Shown piece by piece: positions 36,561 to 49,600 of a stretch of DNA of 64,000 nucleotides. Positions within the stretch are counted from its first letter, which is position 1. Each line of letters opens with the position of its first letter. Source of the DNA: Paragonimus skrjabini miyazakii (Eukaryota; Platyhelminthes; Trematoda; Plagiorchiida; Troglotrematidae). The stretch lies in the NCBI GenBank assembly GCA_014338405.1, contig JTDE01000020.1, positions 334,261 to 398,260 on the forward strand, in the 5' to 3' direction. The position numbers and the translations under genes are program-made. Below the pieces are notes generated by a model. It was not told the DNA's origin. It did not search any database and saw only the letters and a list, made by a program, of their open reading frames with translations.

Positions 36561-37646
36561 TTCTTCTCGTGACTAAATCTGGCATACTGAAAGTTATGGA
36601 ACAATAGTACCCGTTCAACGTGGAAACTAAGAGAAAGGACGTAATACAGAATTATTTAAACGCGAGTTGGTTATAATTTCGATTTATCAGTTTAACAATA
36701 GTCTACTCTGACATTATCTTCATGATGGCTCTTACTAATATGCGTTGATAATTAGTGTACTCAAGACGAGTCGGAATAGAATAAATACAAGTGTTAAGAA
36801 GTTGATAAGAAGCAGAGACTTCATGGGCAATGACTTCATGTTGATGATGTCAAGGTCATCAAAATCATGGACTCTCTATTAGGCTCCGTGCTATCAATCG
36901 GTGTTGCTCAACTCACTTCAAGTTGATGGTTAATGATGTTCAAACCTCATCCTACCTAGATGTTAAATCAGTATTTAGAGTCCAATTCCTAGAATGTAAG
37001 CTCAAGAACTCACTAGTAAACATATGACATATCTAGCACAATAGCCAAAGGATACCCTCTTTGTCGGTCATGTCAACTGAGTCGCCCCGGTTCTGGCTGT
37101 AACTGGTATACATGTGCATATGTAAATTGTCATGCAAATTCCGTATGTAGCTACCAATGTTGCAAAGTGACAGCTCCTACATCTTGAAACTGAGCTTAAT
37201 TGTAGTAAATAAGATGCCAAAGTAGCGTTGCTTAGAAGTACAGCTACAAAACGAAAGTTGTAGACTAGTCGTTATCATTTCCGCAAACAACGCTGACTTC
37301 ACAATACAAGGTATGGTAAGCCTGTGTGATAATTCATGAAGACAACTATGTGCATGTACATAAGAAAGTTAGAACCAGCTTTAACCTTGGACGCATCTCA
37401 CACAAAACGTTAGCAATCAGTTACCCAATTATGTAACATCTGGGCTTCGGTTACACTTGCATCAGAAACAGGAAGATAATCTCCATGGGCTGCCAGTGCT
37501 GAGGTACATAAGAAAAGTATTCAGTTTCCCACGTAATCACAAGGTACAGCAAATACCGCATTTAAACATTCCGTCCCTGTCAACGGTTTAAATCAAGCCT
37601 AAGTCCAGAGATATTTTTAAATTATCACCTTTGCCGTGCTACTTAC

Positions 37647-37927
37647 TAGTTTCAAAAGTTTGGCGCTTAAAAGTAGATTTGCTGGAATCCAGTACAAACT
37701 GCATCAGAAAATTTTCTCTGGCGGTCAGTACCCTGGATTCTACACGAGATGCAAGCATAGACCGTCTTGTCCTAAACAGCCGACACATTGAAGCTGGGAT
37801 TCTGTTATGCCGGTCAACCCCTCGCGTGCTATTGTTTTCGGAAAACCGTATCTCACTTCGCATCGGATATCGTACGAAAAATGTGTACAGGACATCAACG
37901 TACTCACTTATTTCAGACACTGAGTCC
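37647..37927 (-). CDS. Exon of the large minus-strand gene
   Basis: The acceptor follows a pyrimidine tract (CTATCTTTTGACTATTCTATTC…CTCAAAG); the donor is GAAACTA|GTAAGT. One leading base, 93 codons, phase 1 at the end; both split codons are completed by neighbours (46467-46616 and 32299-32383). The peptide starts DSVSEISEYVDVLYTFF, then a Ser/Asn/Arg-rich middle (SENNSTRGVDRHNR), then Arg-rich helix (LFRTRRSMLASRVESRVL) and ends FVLDSSKSTFKRQTFETS. An alternative acceptor 7 nt further in (GGACTCAG) would change the phase and break the join. A 100-codon open frame on the opposite strand is treated as its shadow. Confidence 0.7.
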
Positions 37928-39502
37928 CTTTGAGTCATTTGAATAGAATAGTCAAAAGATAGATTACGATATGAAATCATTCCGCACATTATTACCAGTC
38001 ATGAACGTGTGACTAGCATAAAAACAAAAAAACAAGACTTGAATGAAATGGTTACTTTAGATTATAACATTTACGTCTTATGGTTGTTGTTTTGTTTTCA
38101 TGCTAGTCACAGGATTACGACCGAAGAGATTGTGTGAAACGAATTCATACTACACTTTGTGTCTTCTGACTATTCTATTCAAACTCGTACGTATGTTTTT
38201 CACAAATATATCGAGTGTAAATACAACCAACTGTATGCAAGAAGACATCTGAATGTTGTAAAGAGGCAATCTACCAGGTCAACAATCGATTAAAATAATT
38301 ACGACTGTACTGTAAGCTGTTGTACAAAATTATAGTAGGTTGTACAATTTCTAAACGCAAACCTTGTGTCAGAGACAAATTCGTGGTGTCTACACGTGTA
38401 GTATAAACGATATTTCAATCTTGTGGAGTAATTTTTTAAAGAGTACAGTTTCAATATATCAGGCAACTCGATTGGAGAGTTAAGATTGGTTTGTGGAAAC
38501 ACACTCAGTAGTAAGACAAAGTGAGTCTTTTAAACTATTTTATTCTAAAATACTTAGAACTATTTTTGCAACAGTATGGCACATTGGTCTCGAAAGACGA
38601 GTCTCCGATTGCAGCAAAATAATGGCGATCGAATCAGAATGCCATCGATCTCCTTTCCATAGCAACAGTAGACCTCTTCATGTGTACGGCGTTAGTAGGA
38701 TAAGTGAAAGAATTAAAATGGTAACTCCATAAAATGCAATGAGTAGTGAGATTCATATAAACGTGTTGCATCTCTGCCTGTTTCGTGTTGTTGGCAAAAG
38801 CCCAAGTTTGGAATATTAAATGCAACATCAAATGCGCTTCGAAGAGATTGATATGCTTAACATCATAACCAACAAGAACTTTATCTTAATTATCTTGGTT
38901 ATCAGATCCCAATCCGGGTGAAGATGATTGAGGTCAGGATTATCTCGCTCCTGTAACGAAGACCAAAATACGGGAACATCTGAAACGTGTACTCAACGGT
39001 GCATGACATAAAGTGTAGTGATTCCACGCCAAGGACATCGTTAACTTATGAAGACTGTTGGAGAAGCCAGCAGTGTAATGCTCAGATATTAAACAATCAA
39101 TGCTGAATACTAACCTATTCAAGGAGACAAGTTGTAGTTAAACAAAAGGTGTTTACTGTCTTGGACAAGTCAGTTTGAGAGCGTGATATTTCTTTGCAAT
39201 GTATCATTCTTATAAAATGCTGTAAATAGTCGAAGGTCATGATGATAATCAACTTGATAGTATGACTTAAGTTACTGATAAGTAGTACGGCATTCTGGTT
39301 GATGCACGTCAGAAAACATTGATAAATAATTAAATGTTTCATATTCCCAGAAATATTTCAGTGGGCCCTTCTCAAAACGTAGCCCCACACTCCAGTATGA
39401 TATATGTTACTGTACGTTTGTAGTGTATACAAATATGAAGGTTGCAATTAATTTCGTATAGTATTTAATTCGTATCAACTAAAAAGACCACAAATGTTAA
39501 AG

Positions 39503-39815
39503 AGTAATCAAAATACCGCTCAACAAACTTAACGACTTCCGTTATTTCAGTTTGAACTACTAATCTGGTCATCGGTTGGAGCTGACATAAGAGTAACTGA
39601 CTCCCTTTCGGGTACTTGTATATGACACTCCAGTTGTGTTTGATATGAGGGTCAGTGTCACAGTTATTAACATGGTTGCTTCAAAGCAGTATTCAGATCC
39701 CGATCGCAACAAGGGTATACACTACTGATGAGCTCTAACGTATGCACGACTCAAGTGTACTGATTCTTTTTGAAGATAGCTGACTGAAAAGTATATGAGA
39801 ATGTGAACACGGCAG
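39503..39815 (+). mobile_element. Degraded copy of the hammerhead SINE with its 5' flank
   Basis: Starts with AGTAATCAAAATACCGCTCA as at 35019, continues through a decayed promoter region (GGTCAGTGTCACAG…ACATGGTTGC) and a hammerhead relic (ACACTACTGATGAGCTCTAA at 39719) in which the GAAAC block has become GACTC, and ends in the SINE tail. Stem I is also broken. Confidence 0.6.
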
Positions 39816-40751
39816 TAAGTTGCGAGTTGTTAAGTTGGCTGACAAATTGAGCGCAACTATAATGCAAACGTTTCAGCAAAAAATTCGTACATATCATAAT
39901 TCAAACATGCACGCAATGATCAGTTTAACCCGATTAACTATAAGGAGAAAAGTTCCCAACGTGATTGTTCTGGTTGCCAAGCAGCTGCACAATAAAGTTG
40001 ATCACGAACACCTGATTGCGAAGTGCTTCATGCAACACCTATGAGATGAGACAGACACATTGTACAAAAAGACTGTCTCTAACTACTTTGTTCAAGGTTG
40101 TTACCAGGAGGTGTTGTTTTACAGTTCTATAGGCACTCATGAGATGGAATTTAATTGGCAGATCAGATAGGTATGATGGATGTGCAAAAACGAAACCAAA
40201 CTGCTATAGTTGTGAAACGTTTAACTACTTTGCTTCCCTACCATCAACTGCATGCACACAGAATACAAAAGTTTTTCAAGTCAATCAGAACTGAGTTATA
40301 ACGAAATCGATTGGAATGTGATTAAGTTACTCGTACCAGGGCACTCTCAATGTTATCTATAATAACCAGAAAAGGATGATTAATTAATATTTGTGATATA
40401 TGACTGCACATTCAAATTCTGAATGCCGTTGTAGAATCAGTAAGATAAACAGCAACTAACGTATAGTTTGCAACTTAGAAGCAAGCGTTCCTGACGGCTA
40501 CATAGCAACAGGTACCTCGAGGTGTACGATTTTATTGAAATGTGGTAAATACTTATTTAATACGAAGACCATGGGATGAATATTAGTGTTGGTGATCTCC
40601 CAGAGCTCGGTATAAAATAGTGGCCGATATTGAAAGTGAGAGTACCCCGGATAAAGAGTACACAATCAACTGCTATCTGATGCTCCAAATGAATTGATTT
40701 TGACCTTTTGTGCCTGATTCGAAAAACCCATTTAGTCTGTATATTGTCAGG

Positions 40752-41157
40752 GTGCGACCGAAATCAGCGGGCGCGCACTTTTTCACTTTCGGTTTCACTT
40801 TACACTATCCCCCACTACTTAAGGCAGCGTCCTCGATACCACGCCCTGGCCCCCTTCTGGTGGAACCTCAACTTCTAAGTAATACCAGGACAAAAGAGGT
40901 GTCAGTGTAAAAAGAGTGCCGTGAATAAAAAGAGGTATCTGGATAAAAAAGAGTATCAGGATCGAAAAAAAAGTGTTGAGATAAAAATAAGTGTAAAAAA
41001 AGAGATTACAAGTAGATGGGCGAAGGACCCGCAGACGCTCTATGTACCCTGGCAACATGAGCACTAGCCGGCTTGTAGAGGGTTTGGAGCACCAGAGACG
41101 GTGCTCAACGAAGAGGGGAGTTGTGTAGTGTGCGACCGAAACCAGCAGGCGCGCACT
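40752..41157 (+). repeat. GC-richer block bounded by 28-bp direct repeats
   Basis: GTGCGACCGAAATCAGCGGG…CGCACT at 40752-40779 recurs at 41130-41157 with 2 differences in 28. The interval contains a C-rich part (40800-40870) and then a purine-rich A/G run (40890-41010). A good plus-strand splice acceptor (TTTCCTTTTACAG) sits at about 41277-41289. The block may be a repeat or the terminal part of an unidentified retroelement. Confidence 0.55.
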
Positions 41158-42634
41158 AGTTGAATTTGAATTGGTGACGGAGCGTGCTACTCTGTTGTCG
41201 ACGCCGTTTTAGTTATCGTTTGTGTAAGACGTATGCATGGCTTACTGAGCCTCTGGCTCATGCTTGTTTGTATTGTTTCCTTTTACAGGACTGTTGTTGG
41301 AGCCCCTCCTACTTCGGAAGAATGGTGTCTCCCGGTCTCTCCACGTCGCTCCAAAGTTTGTCCGTATGTGTGACGGACCGTCAGAGTAAAGACAGCCGAC
41401 TTGCATGCTACAATATACATGAGTGATGTAAACTGATTGGGCTATCTCAAAACCTTCTTATTTCTGTTTGTGCCAGTTTGGGGGCAATAAGGGTATTTCA
41501 TATTTAAACATTTTTTGACGCTGGATAATGCAGTGATAGAGCCGACCTACTTAACACATTACCATCTGCTGATTTACTGGTTTACTACTAACTTTGAACA
41601 TAAACTGCCAATCATACTACTGAACGAATCTGTTGTAAATGAACAAATCGTCTTAAAAAGCAACAATGTCATTTTCTTGGTCAACTACTGCAAACTTAAC
41701 CCATGTATTTGGGTGAAACAGTGCAGTTTGTGAAGTTTGGTGTGGTTTCCGCAGCACGTAACCATATATCAGATCATTCTATTTTTGCTAAGCATAAATA
41801 TATACATATATATAATTGATAGATTGTAGACACATTACAGGTCATTCACTTGACTCAACAAATACCGTCCGAACTCTCCCAGAAAAGATCACATTGCAGA
41901 ATATGGTTTCATCTACTAACATCTTATGTTTACGGTATTGTTCAGGATAGATGCAAAACAATGTACTTTTTAGATTTCTGATAGTACTGCAAGAACACGT
42001 CGAATATTTCTCTAGTTCCATAGTAGATAATTGACAGAAGATAACCAAACGTTAAATGACCATAACCCACTTCAGAGCTTTAATCACCTAATAATATATA
42101 AGCCATCTTCCACAGTGATTCTTAAAAAGGTTTTCATTTGTGATCATTTGGTCTCGCTGAGCACACACGAAGTGGTAGGCAGCTGTACTGACCAGACTGT
42201 ATACCAACAACATCTCACATAAACGAGACTCGAAACTAAGATCCATTGCAAATTATCAGGATGGTACGTGAGACGCATCAGTTACACCACGAAGTCGTCC
42301 TCATCAGGTTTGCACGAAGGTATGTGAGATACACTCTTTCGCTATCGCATTTCATTTACCCATATACGGAAATCTTCCGGATATTTACGGTTTCCTGCAA
42401 ACTGCCAAACATCCACAATAAATACGGAAGAAGTTTAGAACGGTTTATCGAGCTTAGTGACCTGAACGCTGTTGTTGCTCGGCTAATTCGTCTGTGAAGT
42501 AATTGTATCTAATAACGTGGGGTAGTGAAAGTCGTAAGAAACTTGTCTTACTGTCTCATCTCACGCAGAGCTTGACTGTTTGTTTGTATGATGTAGATAA
42601 CTTGATGGTGAATGTGAGAATATAGATGTAGCTA

Positions 42635-42772
42635 CTTCTAGTAGTTCGGTAATTTTCTCTCTCGTTCTTTCTTTTCCTTTTCCAGTCAGGGCTTGCTTTA
42701 TTCGTCATGGTTGTATGGCAGTTAAGTATCAGTGAGAACTACTAATGTATTGTTGTATACGATGATAATATT
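42635..42772 (+). repeat. LINE-type 3' tail, second copy
   Basis: Pyrimidine-rich start, TTGTATGGCAGTTAAGTATC, hairpin arms at 42728-42733 and 42741-42746 (one mismatch), then ACGATGATAATATTAAT. It aligns to 14930-15068. Confidence 0.55.
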
Positions 42773-44257
42773 AATCGGGGGTCACTACTGAATGATGGGT
42801 ACGTGCTTCAGCTTGATGTTCACGAGTTTCAGCTGGATCGAAACACCCGCCAATAATTCAACGGTGCTTATCAAGACAAAATGCTTGTAATACTTGTTAT
42901 CAAGCTCCTCCGTGTTCGTGGTGGTACCTCACGAGATCCCAGTCGAACCACAAATGGTTAGACAATTGCACCACATAAGAAGCGGAAGTCTCACGACTTA
43001 CAAACTTTTTTCGGTTGTCAAGATTATAATTCATTTTTTGGGCTCAGTTTAGAAGTGCATATTGGCACAACAACATTTTTCTCACTAGCATACCTGAGCG
43101 TCTTCTGACCACCATAAACTGTTTATCATCCCATACAACACTCATAAGAAATTTACCTATTAGAGGAAACTGAAAATACTTGCCAACTTGAAACTCTGTT
43201 GCATGGTTTAGAAAAAATGTGATAAGTCAAAAGATTGTATCACTTTCGGAGAATTAGCAACAAAAATGTTCGGTTAAAAAGCTCAATAAAAAGGTCAGCC
43301 ATAGCCTATCAAACATACAACAAGCAAGTCACAAAATGTAGCAAATGGCTGATCAACGGCAATAAAGAAAGTCCAAAAGTATCCTCATTCTATCGCAATA
43401 ATAAAGAGTAATTAGGTCATGTTAATACTCTGTTTGATTTCCCAAATATATGCGATTAAATTTGAATACCAGGCTGTGGTGATTTGATCCAGATTGGATA
43501 TACTTGAACGGAAACGGACGTTATCTGCTAACGAGACGCCTTATATGCTGTAATACTACTAGTGAATTATTTTTTTCCGAAACAAATATTTCCCTTGAGG
43601 GATGATGGGGTTAATGGATGATCCTGTATATTAAAATCAAGTCAAATCTAAATTACTTGTAGTGCACTGAGAATTATAATCTCTTATTGACCCACTGTTG
43701 CCTCACCTTGTTTGGTCGGTCTGGTTAGTGATGTTCTGCAGGTTTTTATCTCCTCGGTCGATGACGGAACCCCTTGACCACCCAGATGGCAATTGCCTAG
43801 GTTTTGACTACCCCGTTATCTGTGTTCTGACTTATCGATTGGCCATCAATGATCACTGGTCTCGACAATGACCTTAGGGTCACATGGCTTCCCTTCATTG
43901 ATGTACGTCTTTCAGACAAAATCAGAGATCAACGTTTGAATGACCCCTTAGGAATTTGAATCCAGTCTTGTTTTAAACTTTCGGATCTGTTACATATTAC
44001 GCGTTACAAAGTGCTTAATGAGAAAATGTTACAATGCTTTTTCCTGATTATCATATATTTCCAGTATTGCCTGTCAAATTTGTTTCGCATTTCAGCATGA
44101 ACATAGGTGGAGGGTAGTATTCACAGTGATTTTGAAGACACAAAGACGTTCGCTGTTGTAATAAAAGAAACAATATTTAAAAAAATGACTTCTCACTGAA
44201 AGATAAAGAAGCAGCGTTAAAATGCTTTAAATCTTGCCTAGAAAAAACAGTCCAATA

Positions 44258-44353
44258 TTGATAAATGGATTGAGAATAACACAACGTTATGAGCAAGTTG
44301 TAATGCTCTACGTTTTAACCACCTTGGGTGGCCTTCCTCAGGAGTGTTGCAAT
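44258..44353 (-). repeat. Single arm of the fold-back repeat
   Basis: ATAAATGGATTGAGAATAAC…CCTTCCTCAGGAGTGTTGCA matches the left arm of 34108-34200. Read on the minus strand it contains CTGAGGAAGGCCACC…GGTGGTTAAAACGT, a stem flanked by hammerhead-like blocks. Confidence 0.6.
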
Positions 44354-45584
44354 CGATTGTCTGTCAACCGCGCATGATATTCTAGTAAGTAAAATTCCGT
44401 TGGCCCACGTGATTCAACCTAAATAGTTTTACGGTCAGTAGTGATAACCAGTATCTACTGAGAATTGATAAACTGAAATTAATGTTTGCGTTCTGTCAGA
44501 ATTGGTCCACCAATCATCCTACCAACGACAGGCACACCGTCAGTTTGCAAAAACCCTAAGAAACCGTCCAAACATGTTATATTATTACTGGCCACTATAC
44601 TAAGAACAGCATTTGTGGTAACCTGACAATATTCCTTAGTGTAGCAGTAAGTACGGGTATGAGTAAATAGGTTGATACCTTACCGAATTAAACCAAACAC
44701 AAGTGTAGATGGAAATGACAGTCATCGCATAAAACCAGCTTTTGCTGCACAACTTATAACAGAACGTATTAACGCGTTCAAGTGCTCCCAAAGAGCGCAG
44801 GCATAAGTTTGACTGATACGAAACGTAACAGTGAAGCAATAGCCCGTGCTTGCTAGTAGGACTATGATACTACGTATTCAGTTTTTAAACTGCGCCTACC
44901 ATCGTTCGATTAAGTTCAGTGAACACATTTTAATAGTGAGGAGAATACTATACAGGCATGACTTTACAGTTAGCTAGCAGTATATTATCAGTGTCTGACA
45001 AATGCACATCCAATAGCATTACCGAAAAATAGATGATCGAAACAGTTAGCGCACTAATAGAGGAAGTGTTCTCGGTGTAGAACAGGGTAGAACTGCAACG
45101 GGGATTTTGCTAGTGCAAAGAAACTACGATATATTCGAACACGTGGTTCGAAATAAATCAGAAGGAAAAATCGTCAGGTACTATCAGTCAGTCGTTAACA
45201 GCTGTTCGTCAGAAGACGAAGGACCCTGATTGAAGAGCCATGTGCACAACCTAGGCTAAAAATTGTAAATTTATCAGCCGAATACTGGTGACCGCTGATT
45301 TTAAACGGATGACATATTTATGACCTTGATGAGACGCACCCAAGAATTCAAAGCACAACTGTAATAAACCGGCTTTGATAGGCAGCTGCAGTTGGCACTC
45401 GTCAGTACACACAACTAAGATAAAAATGAGAAATTTAAAGGCAACATTTCATCTCACTGATCTGGTCAATACGGATTCGGTTATGCACCTGCTGTTTATG
45501 AAACAGACTGTGGGGTAAGTGCTGTTTGGCGAAGGAATTCTAAAAGTGATAAACCCATTCAATCACTCATTGTCAACATCATCA

Positions 45585-45700
45585 ACATTATGATCATCGT
45601 CGTCGTCGTTATCTTCATCGTAAACGATATCATCACCTTAAAAGATAGCAATACACCAGTAGTTCTCACTGGTGAATAACTGTCAAGCAACCATAGAGGA
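45585..45700 (-). repeat. LINE-type 3' tail, inverted third copy
   Basis: On the minus strand: GGTTGCTTGACAGTTATTCA, hairpin CACCAGT…ACTGGTG (45654-45674), GTATTGCTATC and a long GAT/GAC-rich end. It aligns with the copies at 14930 and 42635. Confidence 0.55.
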
Positions 45701-46466
45701 CAGGTGTGTCACAGCCAAACAGGTGTAGAAAGAAAAAAAAGAGATCCCACCATTGAACAATTAAGTCTATATTCAAACATTCAACATTAGGGTGCATACA
45801 CTTTACAAACAAACAAATGAATGAGGGCAAGGTGTCATCAGCAAGACGGGTTCTTTTCGCATTTTATTGCTCTATGCGATTACTTCTGCTTACTCTACAG
45901 ACAACTCGACCAATCAATAATGACATTCACCCCATTGTGTCAGACTAGCCGCCATCTAACCCAAAGTCACCAGACACCACCTCAGTGAATAGCCAAGGCG
46001 CCAATATAGGAGACAAACCCTACATACAGTTTTTTCACTTCTTGTTATTCTGCACAACTTATATGGTATCGCCCACCTAAAAAAGTAAACCCACCAGTGG
46101 AAGGCACTTAAAAACCGTTAACTCAGGAAATCCATATAGAATAGGTATTGTGCTACACTGGGGCACACAAAGCTCAGCACGTCGAAATTTGATTTATAAT
46201 TGGTTTAGTGTACTTAGGCCGACCAACTGCTCTAAGTACGTACCAACACCTAACAAGCTAGTCAGCTGAGTAACCACTGATGTAATTAATAACGAGACAA
46301 TTGTGTTTAACACAATACCAGTCCAATGATAGTGTGATAGTTAACAGAATTCCACAGCTAGTTTTTCTATTAACCGTTAGTCTCACTGTACAAACGACAG
46401 TGGCCTCTCATGAACTGAACCGAAACGTATAGTTTCCGCCGGGGTACAGTTGCGAACATAACTCAC

Positions 46467-46616
46467 CCTGAAAGAGAGATGATGTTCCCGACATGGCTGT
46501 GGCACTGAATCTCCGGAGAAGAAGACGAATCGGATAACTCACGTCTTTTGCATTGTTTTGCCCGTGTTGATGACGACGTACCAAATCGTCCAGAATGCAA
46601 ATATGTTGCCGTTTGC
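46467..46616 (-). CDS. Exon of the large minus-strand gene, Ser/Arg-rich
   Basis: The acceptor is CCTTTTTCCCACTTCAAAG and the donor TTTCAGG|GTGAGT, both strong. One leading base, 49 codons, two trailing bases. The peptide is low-complexity and polar (QTATYLHSGRFGTSSSTRA, KQCKRRELSDSSSSPEIQ, CHSHVGNIISLS), typical of a disordered, phosphorylatable segment. It joins in frame to 54422-54517 and 37647-37927. A second frame is open across the same DNA, but the phase logic chooses this one. A second identical donor (GTGAGTTAT) lies inside the exon at 46534-46542 and would shift the frame if used. Confidence 0.7.
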
Positions 46617-49600
46617 CTTTGAAGTGGGAAAAAGGTCGATGAATTAAGCCGTAAAGCATACGGTATGAGGTCGAGCACTTGAAGATTCCAGTCAAGTTGG
46701 GGTGTGCATTCCATGAATGCCACTTTCTTAATATATTTCAAACTGACTTTAATGCAACTCTATTTGAAACACACAGCAGTAAAAGTTGTTTCTTAACAGT
46801 GCGCCTCCTAAAACAAATGGCAAATTAAATTCAAAAACCACCAGCACGTTTGAATAGTTTTGTTTTCAACTAACGTCTGTGATCCTATTCCTTATATTTA
46901 TAATACTTTGGATTGAACAGATTATTGATAACAGGGGCAATGTCGTTAAGAAGATATGGTGAATAATCCGCTTTCAAAAAATTTGGACTTTGTAACACGA
47001 AAGACTGGATGTTTTATAAAAGTGCTGTCCAAATGGTCGGTATCCATCAATAACTCTAGTTCTGCAGATAACTTCTATCTCCCCAGATGCCTATTTATCC
47101 GAAATATACTGTCTATAAAATGACGTCGACAAAACGCACAACTATCAAACAAGAACTGTCACGATCCCCTGAGAGAAAAGGACTAAAACGAACGCAAAGA
47201 TTATGAACAGTAGTTCGATCACGGAGAGGACTCAAGGATATCGTAATATGACACGAAAACCGAAACGCAAGTATCGAAACTGAACTCTCGCAATTTAGAG
47301 AAACGCCCGCCCCAACCCCCAAATAAGTAGGGAGAAATACGGTTTCCAAACGAGTTTTATTTGTAACTCAGTTTGAAGGAAAAATATTGGTACACAGCAG
47401 CGGTATGTTATAAGCCTCAAGTGGCTTTAGGGCTAGGCCATCCAACGGACCAACCAGAGGCAAGCGCCAAATTCAGACTTTAAAAAAATGACGGTCATTC
47501 AAATTTCCGAAATTGAAATGTTAAATTTTCTCAGCAATTAAAGCGAATTATTGGAATAAATGCCTTTTCAAATCACACGTATTATATTCTATTGTCAAAT
47601 TATTAAGAGGTTAAAAACTGGCATGTCGTCATCACGGTCGACTAAGCCGACTTATGCAGCCTGACAATGTGCAAACTTAGATGACTAGACCATATTTTAT
47701 TGACGTCGCTCATAGTAACCCACTGAATATCAACTTTTCCGGACCCCCTGCCTAATGACGTAAAACAGAAGTGGCCAAAGGGAAATGAAAGCAGCTACCG
47801 GTAGTTTAAGAAGTGTGGGCTCTGTTTTTTTCTCGGCAGCAGTTCTTGTGACTGAAAGGTCTTCATCTGTAAATAGTGGAAATGTTAAGGCCAATTTGGT
47901 TCAATAGTATGAAGGCTGCTTAGTAAAGTTTTCTGTGAAATGGCGTACACTGATGAAACAGACCAGTAATAGTCTCGAAGAAGCCTTCTTGCAGATGTCA
48001 ACCATTTCATACACACAGTTAGGTCGTTTTCCCGCAAATAACATATAACTCTAGATTACTTAAAGGTGGAAAATAGGGTTTTAGAAAATAAATTCCTTTC
48101 CTTCCTGTGCTTTTGTGTAAAAAAAACAGGCTCGGTTATTATCATGGTCATACGACGGTCAACCATCGGCATTATCTATTGGTGTATTAAGCCGCTGAAA
48201 AAGATGACAAACTGGTAGCGCGATAGTTGACAAATTAAACAAGAGAGAGTAGAAAGAGACAGCAGACATTACAGTAAAATATCTGATATGAAGTTAAAAA
48301 GTGGACAATGAAAAGCTACGTAATAAAACAAACCAGTAAGCACCACGAGGGTTCACATCTGAGGGGACTCTTCAGAATTCCGAACTCGTCACTCCTGCAG
48401 ACCTCTATGTGTTAAGCACTGACGTTATTCCAGTGCAAACTTAGGTTTGTATGCAGTGAGGTTAAGGTAGGCTGACAACAGACCTAAATAGTGTGAATTT
48501 ATGACACTGAAGTAGTAACTGTTCAATGCACAGTTACTCAGCATAAATGGGCATTTCAGTGAATTCGTACAGATATTGATATACAATCATTCTTCGTTCT
48601 GACGTTGACAGTGGAAGAAAACTGTAGCATCCAAATTCATCAAGTAAATAGTACGTAATGAACTAGACTGAGCTAATTAATTCCAGATTACAAGCACAAT
48701 CATACAAAGCAATAGGTTTGAAGATTACGAAATAGTACTGCACCAATCACACTGCCCTCTCCGGATAGTAGACTCGTTAAGGGATCATTTATTTAGTGGT
48801 TGTTGAATCAACTGCATCAGGGTAATCAAGACACTTCTTAGTGTATTCATTCTCAATATTTTAACTTGTGGACCCAAAAGTGTTGCGCTTTGTGTTGTGC
48901 AACTGGCTGTCCTAGAAGCCAAGATTACCATAAATACGTGGTGATTATTACGGCGTGGCAGATGCTGTGTATATTGGCATGCAATTGTTGACAGTATTGT
49001 GAATTCAGTCAAACCACATATTTTCATGGACTCAACGATTCATATTTAACTGCGATCAAACAGTTCGTAACTACCAACATACACATTCTTAAGTTATGAA
49101 ATGAATAGCAAAACATGTTTCTGATAAATTTTATCGTGGACAACAAAGGTTCACCAGTCATTAAGCCGTTTGATTTGTAAGCCTTTCACAGCAAAATAAC
49201 TTTCACTCAAAGGTTGCAGCTGACTAGCAACAAAGTTGTTCACATTTTTCGTCCATACAGCTGTTATGAAAACAAACTGTTTAATGTTGAAGCAAGCATC
49301 AAATGAAATCGGCCAAATAAACGGACATGATCTGAAATATCAAGCGAAACGCGTAACAACCAGGGTCAATCAGCTACGGTAACGGTTAGGATAAGAGAAA
49401 GGAATATCGCTTCACGAGTCTTCTAAGTCGAGGTAAAGTCCGGAATGACAAAATATACATAAAACCAGATCAATAAATGAAGTAAAATAATAAAGATCGT
49501 GAAATCACTCAGAGATTTCGTGCATTTCACAAATCTTACACATGCAAACTGACAGGGTTTCTGCTCCATCAAGATACGGTCATTGCAAATTCGACTGAAG

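Larger units (their letters stand above)
32384..37646 (-). other. Intron of 5.3 kb rich in retroelements
   Basis: It separates phase-1 exon borders. It contains a minus-strand hammerhead SINE, a fold-back repeat, a plus-strand SINE flanked by short inverted repeats, and a PLE remnant, each listed separately. The intervals 36561-37646 and 32384-33430 show nothing else I can name; 32896-33201 is an open frame without motif. Confidence 0.6.
37928..46466 (-). other. Intron of 8.5 kb
   Basis: It separates phase-2 exon borders. It contains a SINE copy (39503-39815), a direct-repeat-bounded GC-rich block (40752-41157), LINE-type tails (42635-42772, 45585-45700) and a single fold-back arm (44258-44353). 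A possible fragment of another LINE near 43260-43420 is too decayed to assign. The rest shows nothing recognisable. Confidence 0.55.

Noticed and set aside
37631..37933. A 100-codon plus-strand frame.
   Set aside because: It is antisense to the phase-matched exon 37647-37927 and shows no features of its own.
44684..44812. A 129-nt segment with good acceptor (TTTCGTATCAG) and donor (TCG|GTAAGG) on the minus strand.
   Set aside because: The open frame is phase 0 on both sides, but the exons it would fall between require phase 2. In the phase-2 frame a stop occurs before the donor.
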